From: Dimargaris cristalligena
Lineage: Eukaryota; Kickxellomycota; Dimargaritomycetes; Dimargaritales; Dimargaritaceae
Assembly: GCA_027576995.1 (NCBI GenBank)
Contig: JANBQC010000273.1
Span: 1-35,703 of the forward strand
DNA: 35,703 bases
Direction of reading: 5' to 3'
Shown: positions 23,187 to 33,790 of the stretch, one piece after another
How the letters are laid out: each line of letters starts with the position of its first letter
Numbering within the stretch: position 1 is the first letter of the stretch
The notes under the pieces: model-generated
What the model was told of the DNA's origin: nothing
The model's input: only the letters and a program-made list of their open reading frames with translations
Databases searched by the model: none
Translations under genes and position numbers: made by a program

Positions 23187-23301
23187 ATAGGTTTCTTTTC
23201 GTGGCTTAATTTTAAACAGCCGCCATTAAGATTTTAGTTGTATATCTGCTATTCCTATAGCGTTTTAGAGCGTAAACCCATCTACACTGCCGGGGCTATC
23301 G

Positions 23302-23713
23302 CTAAATAGTTTTAAATAAAATATAACAAATAATAAACCTTACCACATGTATGTTTAGTGTAAGAATATTTGCTTTGGGTTTGGCAGCGGTGTGATAGCG
23401 GGGCTGTAGAGAGGGAGAGAAAAAACTGCTACTGAATTATAGAAAAATCGACAGCCTATCTCACTTATAACCTGTTCTGCCCCCCAAATATCAGTTTATG
23501 GTTTTCACCCACTCTCGGACCATGAATGCATACGGTAATCAGTCCACTGAGGCTACTCTTACCAATCCCGGGGGCTTTTATGAGAAGACTTAAGCAACTT
23601 AAAATTATTTCACCACTCACCACAGTATCCAAGCCTAAAAACTGGCCTGATCCCATTCCAAAGAAAACGTAACGGATAAGAGTGTACTGTACTGTTTCAA
23701 TACATTTCCCCAT
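23302..23713 (-). CDS. Possible small two-exon membrane-type protein
   Basis: On the minus strand, a 31-codon exon (23713-23621, starting MGKCIETVQYTLIRYVFFG) ends in a GTGAGT donor. A 217-base intron with a fine polypyrimidine acceptor (TTTTTTCTCTCCCTCTCTACAG) leads to a 34-codon exon (23403-23302) that begins PRYHTAAKPKANI. The product would be 64 residues with a hydrophobic first half. The AKPK stretch after a short hydrophobic segment recalls small fungal ATP synthase subunits such as Atp19, but this is a weak impression. It is convergent with the OYE gene and its last exon may overlap that gene's 3' UTR. A different 3' exon is possible at a GTAAGG site. Confidence 0.35.
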
Positions 23714-23732
23714 TGTAACATAAAATGGCTCG

Positions 23733-23750
23733 ATATATATATATATATAT
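23733..23750. repeat. (AT)n microsatellite
   Basis: Nine AT units lie in the short spacer between the minus-strand candidate and the 23863 gene. They may contribute to a divergent promoter. Confidence 0.7.
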
Positions 23751-23862
23751 TTATTTATTTTCTATTCCTGAATTGTGAATTTCTCTACCCAGTTTCGTCG
23801 CATTGTGCCCCTCCTATTATTATTTCCATATTCACATAGTTTCATTCGGTCACTCGCCTACC

Positions 23863-24649
23863 ATGAGCCTTCCACGATTCCTGTCCACCTCCGGTACAAT
23901 CCCTCGCATTGCTCTGGGGGTAATCATCGCTGGGGTGATTCCTGCCGGGATCTGGCTCGGCGCTCGGCTGGATTTCAAAGAACCCGAAGCGATCGTCATT
24001 GACATGACCCAACGGGGCAACAATTCCTCTAATAGTCCCAAACCGCCAACATCCGAACATAGTCAGTCTGAGGTAAGCGAACGAACTCATATCGAGGACT
24101 ATGCTGAATGCGGTCAAAACGGAGAAAGAGAGAGAGGGTGTGTTCCAGCGCATGTAATCCGTTCTTGAGTTAAGCCTCCACTCCCCCCCCTGTTGTACGC
24201 CAGCAATAATTATTACTTAAGATTGTGTGAGGTATTCGCTTTTTACTCACTCAATCTATTATATCGCTTACTATTATATGATACAACTATAGGCATCAAA
24301 CCTCGATAACCCCACCCCAACCCGCCCTAAGATTACTCGTCGTGACTATTTATTTACTAGGTAAAAACTGGGAGATATGGTGTGTTCAGCGACCCCACCT
24401 CTGCCGCCTTTTCGTAGTAAATATTGGCTTTGGAATGATTTATACACCCACCTACACCGCTATTACTGATCATTACTTTACTAATTCGAATCCGGGTTTA
24501 TTGGCATCACTATAACCCAACCCTTTACTAACAGATACAACCTGCTCGAGCAGCGCGAGACTTTACTTCATGAACGGAAGGAAAAAATGACGAAGATCGC
24601 CGAAGTTGAACTCGAAATGAAACTGAAAGAGCGTAGGAATAAACAATAA
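23863..24649 (+). CDS. Small single-pass membrane protein with charged coiled-coil tail (3 exons)
   Basis: Exons 23863-24072, 24293-24360 and 24535-24649 join in phase (GTAAGC...TAG and GTAAAA...CAG introns, the last with CTAAC before the acceptor). They give 130 residues. The N-terminus MSLPRFLSTSGTIPRIALG is followed by a hydrophobic segment (about 18-33, VIIAGVIPAGIWLG). A polar Ser/Asn/Pro linker, then TRRDYLFTRYNLLEQRETLL, and a Lys/Glu-rich helix ending ERRNKQ complete the chain. A short basic N-terminus, one membrane helix and a charged helical tail resemble small mitochondrial inner-membrane assembly factors such as Pet117. I cannot place it in a family. The middle exon is needed because exons 1 and 3 are out of phase without it. 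Confidence 0.7.
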
Positions 24650-25431
24650 ATCTCTAGAACTAAAAAAACCCCTAACGTATCCTAATTAAAAATAAAAGCG
24701 GCTTGAGTTCAGAAACTGTGGTATAGTATAGAGCAGTGCCTTTTTTATTCTTGTAAACCATGGCTGGATGCGACTAGCCACTTCGCTCATTACTAACGAA
24801 TTTAGATATTTTAGAATAGGGGTTTATTTAGTAAATTTTGGAGGACAGCTTTACCGCTGATTTTGAAATAGGTCGAGAGTATCATTCAAATAGTTCAAGC
24901 CTACATATAATAGTATTGTGATATTATAAATGAGTGGATGGAAAAGTAAACGAGACTAGTGATATTAATGCCACGCACTTTGGTATGGGACCGTGCGTGT
25001 ATAAATAGCCCAGGTTTATTATACGGTACGATACACAATCAGAGGCTGAAACAAGGGGTTGGGGGGAAGCAACATACCAGTGCTATGTAATTCCCCCTAC
25101 TGAGTCTGGGAACGCGTCGCGGACTCTAACATTATAACAACGCTATCCCCGCCGATTTTGTCAGACACTGTGGGTCACACATATATAACGAAGATTAAAA
25201 GCCTAGCTTTACTAATCACACATACAATGTCTACACAAAACTAGGAGAAAGACATAGTGAAATATAATAAGAAAAAGAAAAATATAGAAAACATACACAT
25301 CTTTCTCCCGGAATGACTAAAATATAATCTACGATGCTCAAACTACACAAAACATGGAGAGAAAAAGTATTCAAATAAATGGGATAATTCGGTTGAACAC
25401 CAAGTGTGAAATAATATTATTGATATTATTA
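24650..25431. other. Convergent spacer, no gene recognised
   Basis: This AT-rich spacer lies between the 3' ends of the small membrane protein gene and NHP6. AATAAA at 24691-24696 is a likely poly(A) signal for the former. The segment 25240-25430 is very A-rich on plus and probably the NHP6 3' flank. Nothing else is supported. Confidence 0.45.
24691..24696 (+). terminator. Likely polyadenylation signal
   Basis: AATAAA lies 42 bases after the stop codon of the three-exon membrane protein gene, on its coding strand. Confidence 0.4.
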
Positions 25432-25761
25432 TTAATCCTCCTCAGATGAGGCGTCGGGACCGTTGGCGGCGTAGGCGGCCTTCTCCTCTTCGTACCGTTC
25501 CTTATCGGCCCGGGCCTGATCTTCGTAGGGGATCTTGTCGGTATCGGTCATGGACTTCCATTGGGCACCCATCATTTTACCGATTTGGCCAAAGGTGGCA
25601 TCGGGGTTGTCCCGCTTGATGTTCTCCCGGTTGGACTGGGCGAAGAACATGTAGGCGGACAGACTGCGTTTGGGGGCGTTGGGGTCCTTCTTGCCACGGC
25701 GCTTCTTCTTCTCGACGCCGGCACCCTTGGTGGTGCGCTTGGTAGTGGCAGCCTTAGGCAT
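25432..25761 (-). CDS. NHP6: Nhp6/HMGB-type chromatin protein (single exon)
   Basis: The 109-residue protein has one HMG box (about 30-97) preceded by a Lys/Arg-rich arm (VEKKKRRGKKDPNAPKRSL), the classic Nhp6 arrangement. Conserved positions include LSAYMFFAQSNRENIK, ATFGQIGKMMGAQW, and the helix-3 pattern YEDQARADKERYEEEK. M38 is at the DNA-intercalating position. A short acidic tail (SSEED) recalls HMGB proteins. In the family it binds and bends DNA without sequence specificity and assists FACT and transcription in the nucleus. The codon choice is strongly GC-biased at third positions, consistent with high expression. Confidence 0.96.
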   Translation of the reverse strand: MPKAATTKRTTKGAGVEKKKRRGKKDPNAPKRSLSAYMFFAQSNRENIKRDNPDATFGQIGKMMGAQWKSMTDTDKIPYEDQARADKERYEEEKAAYAANGPDASSEED

Positions 25762-26221
25762 GGTGATGGAGTGGGGGGTTATATGTGTGAGGGGGGAGAG
25801 TGGGTGGGGGATAGGACGCGGTGGCTAATAATAGTGATAGTAATTGATGAATTGATATAATACAAATGAAAGGAAGGAAAGGGCGAATGGGTTAGACGAT
25901 ATCTCGTAGGTATTAATAAGGTGGGTGGAATGGCAGGGACACTGGCATTATAGCTGAGTCGAGAGGGGTCGCAGGATCCAAAACCAGCGCGCCAATGAAA
26001 TTTGGCGACGCGTCGGTTAGGTCGCGTCGCACCCGCACATGGCAGGGGGGGCTACGGGCAGATTAATCTCCAGCGCTAGCGACCGTTCCTCCCTACCATT
26101 TAAGGCCGCTCCTTCGACTCCCCGCCCTCGTGCCAAGCTCACACACACCACCGCCCTCCCGCACTCCCAAATCTGGGCATCGGCTAGAAATAGCAAAAAT
26201 CTAGGCTTGAGATAAACCCAA

Positions 26222-26249
26222 TTTTCCGAGATATATATATCTCAGAAAA
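26222..26249. repeat. Long AT-core palindrome
   Basis: GAGATATATATATCTC (26228-26243) is a perfect 16-bp palindrome. Beyond one mismatch, TTTTC and GAAAA extend the arms to a 28-base near-perfect palindrome. It could form a cruciform. It lies in the NHP6 upstream region. Confidence 0.6.
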
Positions 26250-27013
26250 ACTGAACTTGGGGAGTATCCCAGAGTCGTCGTCACCAAGAGCCAACTATTT
26301 ACCATATAGGTAAAGAGAATAGAAGGTTTGGTACATAGAGACGCTCTAGGGGGAGAGGGAGAAGGGCAAAGGGCCTTAGTTAGGAAAGCCAGGATAGAGG
26401 GAGAACCAGGTTTCTAACGGGGCAGAAGGGAGAGAAAGAGGGGGGAAAGGAAAGGGAGACGACAGGAGTCGAAGCGGGGAGTGGATAGGGAAGGTATGTG
26501 TATGTGTGTGTATAGTAGTAGTAGTGGTGGTAGTAGTAGTTAGTTAGTGGTGGGTGGGACTTACCTAGGCGTACTAGGGGAAGGTATAGTAAGTAAGTTA
26601 GAAGGCAAGTTAGTAGTAGTATAGGTGGGTAAAGAGAGAGGTATATAGTGGAAAAGAGTAGTGGTGGTGGTGTAAAGGCTGGTGTGGATAAGAGTGGAAG
26701 AGTAAGGCAAGGCCACAAGCCTGTGCTTAAAAACAAGGCGAAAAAAGACACCAGCGGTGGATGGGGGAGAGGCAACCGGCTGAAAAAAATGGGTGGGGCA
26801 GGAAAGGGGCGGGTATGCTGATTATACCACCAGCTAATAACAGGCGCGCATACACCCTCCCTCTCTTTCTCTCTGTGTATGGGTGTGGGTAATAGAATAA
26901 TAGGTAGGTGGGTCATTCCGGCTCAGGCGAAACAGACAGAGAGAAAGGGGAAGGTGTCTCTCCCCTCCCCTCTATACACCCACACCCACACACCATACAC
27001 CCACCCACATACG

Positions 27014-27038
27014 CACACACACACACACACACACACAC
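27014..27038. repeat. (CA)n microsatellite
   Basis: This is an uninterrupted CA dinucleotide run of 25 bases within the low-complexity region. Confidence 0.85.
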
Positions 27039-28029
27039 GCGTACGCCTATAATAATATGGGAGGATGTGATACACAGGCAACCCGCGCATACCCACCGCC
27101 CAACCAAACCATCCGCTCTTTTTCAGCGGCGAATAGGAGAGAGGTGTGCGCGTATATACTCTTTCCCTTGGCTGTGAATATATAGGCTTGGAGAGGGTGG
27201 CTACGGAATGAGAAGAGAGGAGGTTGTTAATTATAGTGATGAAGATACTATATGAAAATTATATTGGACCGAGCGAGAGGCTGATGATGGAGGGAGGATG
27301 GGTGTGTGATGTGCACACCACATATATACGCCTATCCCCTCTCTTGTGTGGACTAAAGAGGGAATGGAAGGGGAGAGGAGGGAGGGGGATTGGCGCCCCT
27401 CTCCCCTTCCTCACCACCATTCCAGTCCAGTGCCGTACTACACGACACACGCCTAATCCAATAGCATACACTCTAACTTCCCTCTATGCGCTACGCATAT
27501 ACTCTCTCTCTCTCTATATGCTCTATACTACTTGCCCGGGCGGGATCCACACACACCTAAAGCCTATCTATACTATATACACGCGTCTCCTCTCCCTCTC
27601 CCCTTCCCTATTTTTCCCTCCTCTCCTCTCCTTTGTCTCAGACGATGATGGCGGCATTCCGTGTGCCCGTGCCTCCTCTTCCCCCTCCTCATCTCCCTGG
27701 GGGAGAAAGGGGAGAGTTGGATGGTCGCCGTGTCTATATTGTGTGTGTGTGTGCCGCCTGTATTGGATGCGTGCGTTTCATCATAATGTCCATCCGCCTC
27801 CACCTACCTGGTCTTCGTGCCTGCTACTGTGGGTGGGTCGGCTGGCATTTCGATATGCCACTACTACACACCTATTTCTCGGATTAAAGGAAACCGGCGG
27901 GTGTGTGTCTATCTGTCTGTGGGTGTGTATGCGTAGAAGGAAATAGATGTACGGCTTATATTCGTCCTTATTCGGCCTTCCGATTATTATTATTTTATTC
28001 TTCTAATTTACCCATGCGGACTTCCTCAG

Positions 28030-28334
28030 CTCCATCCATATATACCTCTCCGTTTGGGACAGTGGAAAAAAAGGGAAGGTGAGTGACAGATCATTGACAG
28101 GCCACATATATAGTACTCGTCACTGGTGGTAGTTGACTGAGGGTGATCACGCTTAACGCGGCAACACCTCTCCCCTACCTTCTCTCTCTCTTCCGGTTCA
28201 AGGACCTCGAATATCACCGCCTCAGTACCGACCCTAAAATCATGGTACACTATAAGGATGTCAATTTGCGGATGGACCTCCTACACAATTCCACCAGCAA
28301 AAGAGCAAAACAGTCGCCCCAAAAAGAGAAGTAA
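28030..28334 (+). CDS. Possible terminal exon pair of an unrecognised gene
   Basis: Exon 28030-28078 (acceptor CCTCAG with CTAAT 24 bases before it, GTGAGT donor) joins in phase to exon 28203-28334 over a 124-base intron. The acceptor of that second exon is very pyrimidine-rich. The reading is IYLSVWDSGKKGK then DLEYHRLSTDPKIMVHYKDV and a Lys-rich end with a TAA stop. Third positions look coding-like. No upstream exon or start could be found in the low-complexity DNA to the left, and a competing frame from the ATG at 28014 is also open. The family is not recognised. Confidence 0.3.
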
Positions 28335-28802
28335 GACTGACGAAGGGCGACAGTACAGTAAAGATGAATATACCACCTCACCCAATCTAGGCGTGGAAGG
28401 GATGCGCACCTTCTCTTCCCTATATCATCCGCCCCTGACAATATCCGCTGACCCCGTCCGTGTCTGTATTGTATGTGTGTCTGGCCCTGGCCCAGCCACT
28501 TAATTTAGGTCTCTAAATTTCCAAAAAAAAAAAAAAAACTATGCCCCTCTGTCCTCCGCCGTTTTCCTCATACCAACCTTATTTCACTAATACCAGTCGC
28601 GGATGCCCATGGGCAGATGCTTTATTACGGGGCTATATGCTATACACACTAGTAGAGATGACTGACTCTGGCACGCATGCCACTACTATAAACATAGGGG
28701 AGGGGGGCGAACCTCGATACTGCTGCATACGGTTTTAGGTAACATGTACATGGTAAAATGGGTCGAATCTTATTGTTTAACCAGCGAGACTCTCCCTCCT
28801 CC
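28335..28802. other. Spacer downstream of the GT15 gene
   Basis: The spacer includes a run of 16 A (28523-28538) and the probable 3' UTR of the minus-strand mannosyltransferase. No gene is supported. Confidence 0.4.
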
Positions 28803-30435
28803 TTATATAATATCGTCCACATTGAGCGGTTTCGTAGGATCCAGTTTCTCGAACTCTTTGGTACACGAAAAGCTCGAATAGTACGAACTGACCACCGGAC
28901 TACAGAAGCACTTGTCGTAGTTTAATTTCGGGTCAATGGGGCAATTGGCAATCCCCCCGTGGATATAGCCAATATCGTGGAACCAATGGATTTCGTCCTT
29001 CTGTAAAAACATGGCCGCCGCCAGAGAATGGACCGGCGCATCACCCCACCGCTCGTAGAAAAACCCGCCCGCCCGATCCAAATAATCAAAGTACGCCTGA
29101 TACTCCGGGGATCGGTAAAAAGCCAAACTGGCTATTTCGAAATTCGACCAGAAATGACACATATTGTAAGTGCTACGTTTCTTCAGCTCTTCGTCGTCGG
29201 CTGGGGTGGTGGCCGAAGTAACCACGGGTTCCGCCACCCAGGCTAGGGTATTGTCGGATGGTATGAGGTGGCGATGTTCCCGCATGAATTGCTGGGTGGT
29301 GGCCCAGAGAGTCGTGACGGTCGGGGGGATTTCCTTCATGGAAATAGCGAAGCCGTATTTGAGTTTGCGTTCCTGCATATAGACAAAGGGGTCGTAATCG
29401 ACTTCACAGGTGAATTGAACCCCCGGCTCGACCCGCCAGTAGTAATCGTAGTCGGCCATTAAGGGGTGGCGGTAAAAAAATCCCGAGTTGAATCTGTTCA
29501 TTCGGAGTAACGGTGTTATAAAAAAAAACGCAGATAGACCCAGCCAAAGGGGTTATGCGCGACCCATTCCATTAGTCAATGCTGAAGGTGGAATATGGGG
29601 TCGTTTTGCAACTTCCTTGACACGCGGGGGTGTTGCAGTAAAGTCGTAGTAAACACTAGGTCACACTTCCAAGTACTTTTCTCCCACCCAGTGCTATTTA
29701 GGATCCACTGTACATGTCCATAGTGCAAATATATATATATATATAAAAGACGTGCCATTACATCTCTCCTGTTAAAAGAGCCCTTGGGGTGGACTTGGCT
29801 TGGCATAAACGACAAAACTACACTCCCACTTACCGACACATATGACGATACGACTCGCTACCTCCATAGATGATATTGCGCATTTTCACCCGGGCGATGG
29901 CCGCCTTCTGCTGGTTAATCCACGGCGGATACGACCAATGCTCCTCCGGCACCACCCCAAATGTTATATTTCCACTAACGATTCGACTTAAATACCGCTT
30001 AAATATCGGCGTAATCGGCTCGTCGTTGAGAATCACATACGGGTAATGGTAGCGGTGATTGAACCGGTCCTCCAGCTGCTGGATGCTATATCTTAACGAG
30101 TGGATTTCCTTGTTGCGGACGAGGATAACGAAACACGCCTTGGCGCGCGGGCCCGGTGGGGGGTGGTGGTGAGTCAAGACCGTGGTAGTGTTGAGGGACC
30201 AGGCTTCGGAGGGGTACGAAAAATACGACTGGGTTTTGAAATCCAGGAGGGGGATTTCGCCGGCCCTGGCCAATGCCTCACCACTACTACTACGATCGGG
30301 GGCCAGGGGGGTGGCAGGTCCGGGTTTAGTGCCGAGGTTGACCTCGGTGGTCAGGAGACTTAGGAGAATGAGGTGAATGATTCCAACGATTAGTCCCAGG
30401 CCGAGCAGGGCCTTGACATAAGTGAGCTGGGTCAT
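28803..30435 (-). CDS. KRE2: GT15 alpha-1,2-mannosyltransferase, Kre2/Mnt1/Ktr family (2 exons)
   Basis: Exon 1 is 30435-29834 and exon 2 is 29493-28803. A 340-base GTAAGT...CAG intron splits YRHMCR from FNSGFFYRHPL. The start at 30435 is the first ATG, since the frame upstream has only non-ATG codons. The 430-residue product is a type II Golgi protein with a membrane anchor at about 5-29 and a short stem. The catalytic domain starts at about 110 (ACFVILVRNKEIHSLRYSI). GT15 hallmarks are PYVILNDEPI, YYWRVEPGVQF, MCHFWSNFEIA and GGFFYERWGDAPVHS. The C-terminal segment HDIGYIHGGIANCP also fits. The family transfers mannose from GDP-mannose in O- and N-glycan and cell-wall mannoprotein synthesis. 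The exact paralogue (Kre2, Ktr) cannot be decided. Confidence 0.94.
29729..29744. repeat. (AT)n microsatellite in the GT15 intron
   Basis: Eight AT units lie inside the 340-base intron of the mannosyltransferase gene, the longest intron in the window. Confidence 0.7.
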
Positions 30436-31635
30436 GTTCTTCAAATGAGGGGGAATCCCGCAATTCACCTAGGCGGACGTGGAGGGTGTGAGGCATACAG
30501 CCAAAGGGAAAGTAGTCCGCAAAGCTCAGCTATAAATATATCTGACCCATAAATATAATAAATATCGGTGTAACAATTATACCAGGTGTGTAGTAACGGA
30601 GATAGGTGGATAAGTTAAGCGTGACTAACTAATGTACGGCGGGTTGCTTTTTGTTAAAAAAATTAAATACAATTAAATAAAATAAAACCTCGGAATGTGG
30701 GTAGAAATGGGCGAGGACTTGGCCTCGGTTATAAAGGAAGGCAAATGGGGAGTGGTGCCTGGGTATAATCAGCACACAATTACTTCTAGAAGGACTGCAG
30801 CTGCTACCAATGCCCATTTTGGTCCCGACTCGCAGTGCCTCTATCCTGCCTTTCACCGCTGGGACTATGCTCACTCATAGTCCTGGTTAACACTGCTTTG
30901 GGAAATAAGCAAATGGTGAACACCAAGCGGGGATAATGCTGCTTTAAGCCAGCATGGCGGGTGGGTGTGGAAAACCGAGGGCGTGGGCATACGCACCCCT
31001 TAATTTAAACTATATATCATCCCAGGCAATCTCGCCTAGTATGCTGGCGAGGAAATGCAGTACGGGCACTTGCCGGTGTGCGTGATGGAGTTGGTCCTGA
31101 AAAAAGCGATCATTCACTGAAATTCCCTCAAACTGTCGAGCAATTTTCATTGGCTAACGGGTTTGGGTACAGTTCCGGAATGTGAACCCAACTCCCCTAA
31201 ATTATAATGTATGGCCATTGCGACAACAGTGGTAAATACGCTTGTCGTAATTTTCCTTCTCAGGTCCACATTTAAAACTGCCTGGGAACCCCGCAGGGAG
31301 GATCCTTCCCCCACCTTACTTAGGACTTACATGCGTGGCCAGAGCTTAAATGTCCGTTCAGTCGGTGTATTAAAGTGTGTGGATCGCCTTGGGGGGTTCT
31401 GCCACAGGATTTCACTGTATAGGGAATTTGGATACCACGTGGAAGTGAACTATATATCTATTATGCATTCGCATATGTGAATATTTCGGCCATACCTACC
31501 TTTTTCTATTTGTCCAAGCGCTTGGTATTGTTGTATTTTAATAGCAGTTCTTCCATTTTATATATTTCTCTTAAGTATCAGCCTAGGCATTATTCTATAT
31601 CTGTCGGGACTCGCCAACCCGCTAGCAAAACTCTC

Positions 31636-31866
31636 CATATGGGTGAAGTTCAACTCGGTTGTATAAGGTTTCAACTGATACGTGTATATGGGAAAATCGG
31701 TGGGATGTTTATTTTCAACCAGTAGCATTTGCCTCATCATATGGGTGAAATTCAGCCCAGCTATATAAGGGTTTACATTATATGTGTATGGGAGAATATA
31801 TGGGAAATGTATTTTTAGCTAGTAATATTGGCCGAATCTAATGGATTTTTCGTTAAACAGCCTTGT
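31636..31866 (+). repeat. Tandem pair of about 102-bp units related to the 20.7-kb repeat
   Basis: Unit 1 starts at 31636 and unit 2 at 31738. Both begin CATATGGGTGAA and share CNNNTATAAGG-TTT, GTGTATNNGGGA and the TTTT-AACCAGTAG-like end. Unit 1 is clearly diverged. Unit 2 continues through GGCCGAATCTAATGG to about 31866 and is almost identical to 20637-20763. Tandem growth followed by movement or conversion of one unit is a reasonable reading. Confidence 0.7.
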
Positions 31867-32118
31867 TGAGCCACTCCCATATAGTGTCTACCTACCGTTC
31901 AACCAATTATTTCTAGTTAGTTCATATGGTACCACAATAATGTACGTCAAATATGACTAACTACATACCACATGAGTTCTCGGTACGCGGAAATCGAAAG
32001 CTCCGACTAGGCGTGTATATGGCCGAGTTTTAGGCCACAGCTATGCTAATTGGTTTATGCAAGAGGATATAAAGTATAAAAAAAACTTATATCACCAGTT
32101 ATTTTACCGTATATAATA

Positions 32119-32134
32119 TGGTATTTAAATACCA
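32119..32134. repeat. 16-bp perfect palindrome
   Basis: TGGTATTTAAATACCA is a perfect palindrome in AT-rich intergenic DNA. It could be a dimeric protein site or chance. Confidence 0.5.
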
Positions 32135-33790
32135 GCTCGTGTAGAGATCATTGCCCAAGGAACTGGTCACTGGATACTGAGGGTCTAATAGATTCATTAG
32201 ATAGTGGCGTATGATAGCTCCTGTGCCGGTTAATGTAGTGGTGGTTGTAAGAGGATAATATAGTCACCCCTTAAATGTCACCAGGCCAAACTATTACACT
32301 TTTGGATGGTTTGATTCTAACGGCATAGTTCATATGGCGCCTATCGTTAGTTTTCATTTACATATAATACTGTGCTTATCGCTTTGGGCCATCAACCTAC
32401 ACTGGGTCCAAAAAAATTGCCTTCCTTGTCTAATGTTTGATGGTTTAAGCAGTACCTGTGCCCGTTTTAGGTCACGCACTACTATGTCTAGTGACTACTT
32501 TCCAACCTCTATGACTGACACAAGTAAGCCACTTATCCTTACATTGACATGTAAACCAAATCCCCCCCCCAATGGTTATTCTATTGTTTTGTATGGGCAC
32601 CATAAGCTTATACTATCGGTACTACATAGTATATACCATTTTGCTCTATTAATTTGCCAGACAATAGCCATCTATATCCATTTTTGAACCACAAAATATC
32701 ATCAACGAATAACTTACATCTGCTTTTTTAATTGTCGAGGGCTGTTTTCTAAATAAATAATTGCCATATACATATATTTATCACTTCTCTAGGTATATAA
32801 CCCTATAGCGACATGTACCTAGTCCTTGGGAGGGGGCTCCAATTTACTTCAATTCTATAGAAAAGGCACACGAACTCTCATTTTTTTATTGTGCACTTGA
32901 TCAATCACATCCCCTCTGTCCTCCGAAGTGGTTTAGAAGTCTCAACAGCGGAATCGGTATTTACCTGGCCCAGCGAAGTATATGATACACTGGTACCAAG
33001 TTGCGTCACTATACAATGAAGCTCCGGCTGAAGACCGGAACGGTAAATAAAATGCATCTAGCCATCGGAAAGGTTTACGATATATTCACCGCCTTTTCAG
33101 CTTAATGGTATTAAGCTAGATATTTTATTCGGGTAGCTTTTTTTATTATATACATTCCGATTCATCAGAATATGAAGGGGTGCAATAGTTTGGCCAGCTG
33201 TAAAAGCCAGCAAGCCATGTTGATTAACTGGTGGAGTGTGGCTTCCCATTCAACGCCCTTAGTATATACAGTGGAAGGACTTCCCACCCCGCATATCATA
33301 ATGTACTTCAGGAAATGAATTATCCCCCCATTCTACATTGAAGAGGGGGAAATTCATTATGGTTTGTCTTTTTCCCTCTCTCTCTCTGTCACCAGTACAT
33401 TTCTCTTTCTTTAGGAGGGGCCCAATGAACTTTTCTCCTTCCCCTTTTATTCCTCAGAAGGCTGTTCCCAATTCCTGCTTTTTCTCTTCCTTGTCCCCCC
33501 AGCCTTTTGGACCACCAACTTAACTCACTCTCTTTCTCTTTCTCTTTCTCTCTCTCTTTTTGCCTTCTTTTCCGCATATCCTCCCGCACTGTTTGGACAC
33601 ACCTCATACTTTTATATTCTCACTTATTGGCCAACGAAAGAAGCCCAAATTATCTTTCCTTTGCTTTGCTGTCTTAACAACCCCTCCTCCCCCCACGCGT
33701 GTGTGAGCGAGCAACGCGGCTGGCTGATCGCTATTTGGTTCGATTTTTCTTATTATTATTATTTCCAAACCCCTTTCATCATCCTCCGCT

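Larger units (their letters stand above)
25762..28029. other. Low-complexity, strand-asymmetric spacer upstream of NHP6
   Basis: About 2.2 kb has no supported gene. From about 26350 to 26800 the plus strand is rich in GGGAGAGG and TAGTAGTAG motifs. From about 26850 to 27950 it is dominated by CA, CT, GT and TATA simple repeats, including (CA)n at 27014-27038. Long open frames here are by-products of low complexity. The part next to 25761 must include the NHP6 promoter. Confidence 0.6.
30436..33790. other. 3.3-kb AT-rich gene-poor spacer with repeats
   Basis: No supported gene is seen. Open frames at 31211-31480, 31477-31725 and 32334-32687 lack coding character. The spacer contains the GT15 promoter on the left, a tandem repeat (31636-31866) and a 16-bp palindrome (32119-32134). 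From 33365 to 33600 there is a strongly CT-rich stretch that probably belongs to the promoter of the next gene. Confidence 0.5.

Noticed and set aside
24484..24496. TTCGAATCC resembling a tRNA T loop
   Set aside because: There is no complementary 5' half of the T stem. It lies inside the second intron of the small membrane protein gene.
26380..26916. 178-codon minus-strand open frame
   Set aside because: It is made of pyrimidine-rich simple sequence (Pro, Leu, Ser and Tyr runs) in which stop codons are rare, with no domain-like pattern.
27224..27946. 240-codon plus-strand open frame
   Set aside because: It lies wholly in simple repeats, and the composition reflects CT, GT and TA repeats rather than a protein.
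31211..31480. 89-codon plus frame starting MAIATTVVNTLVVIF
   Set aside because: It has no conserved pattern and lies in repeat-bearing spacer DNA, next to the diverged tandem unit.
32334..32687. 117-codon plus frame with a hydrophobic start
   Set aside because: It is AT-rich with codon use unlike the window's genes and no recognisable domain. Chance is more likely than a secreted protein.
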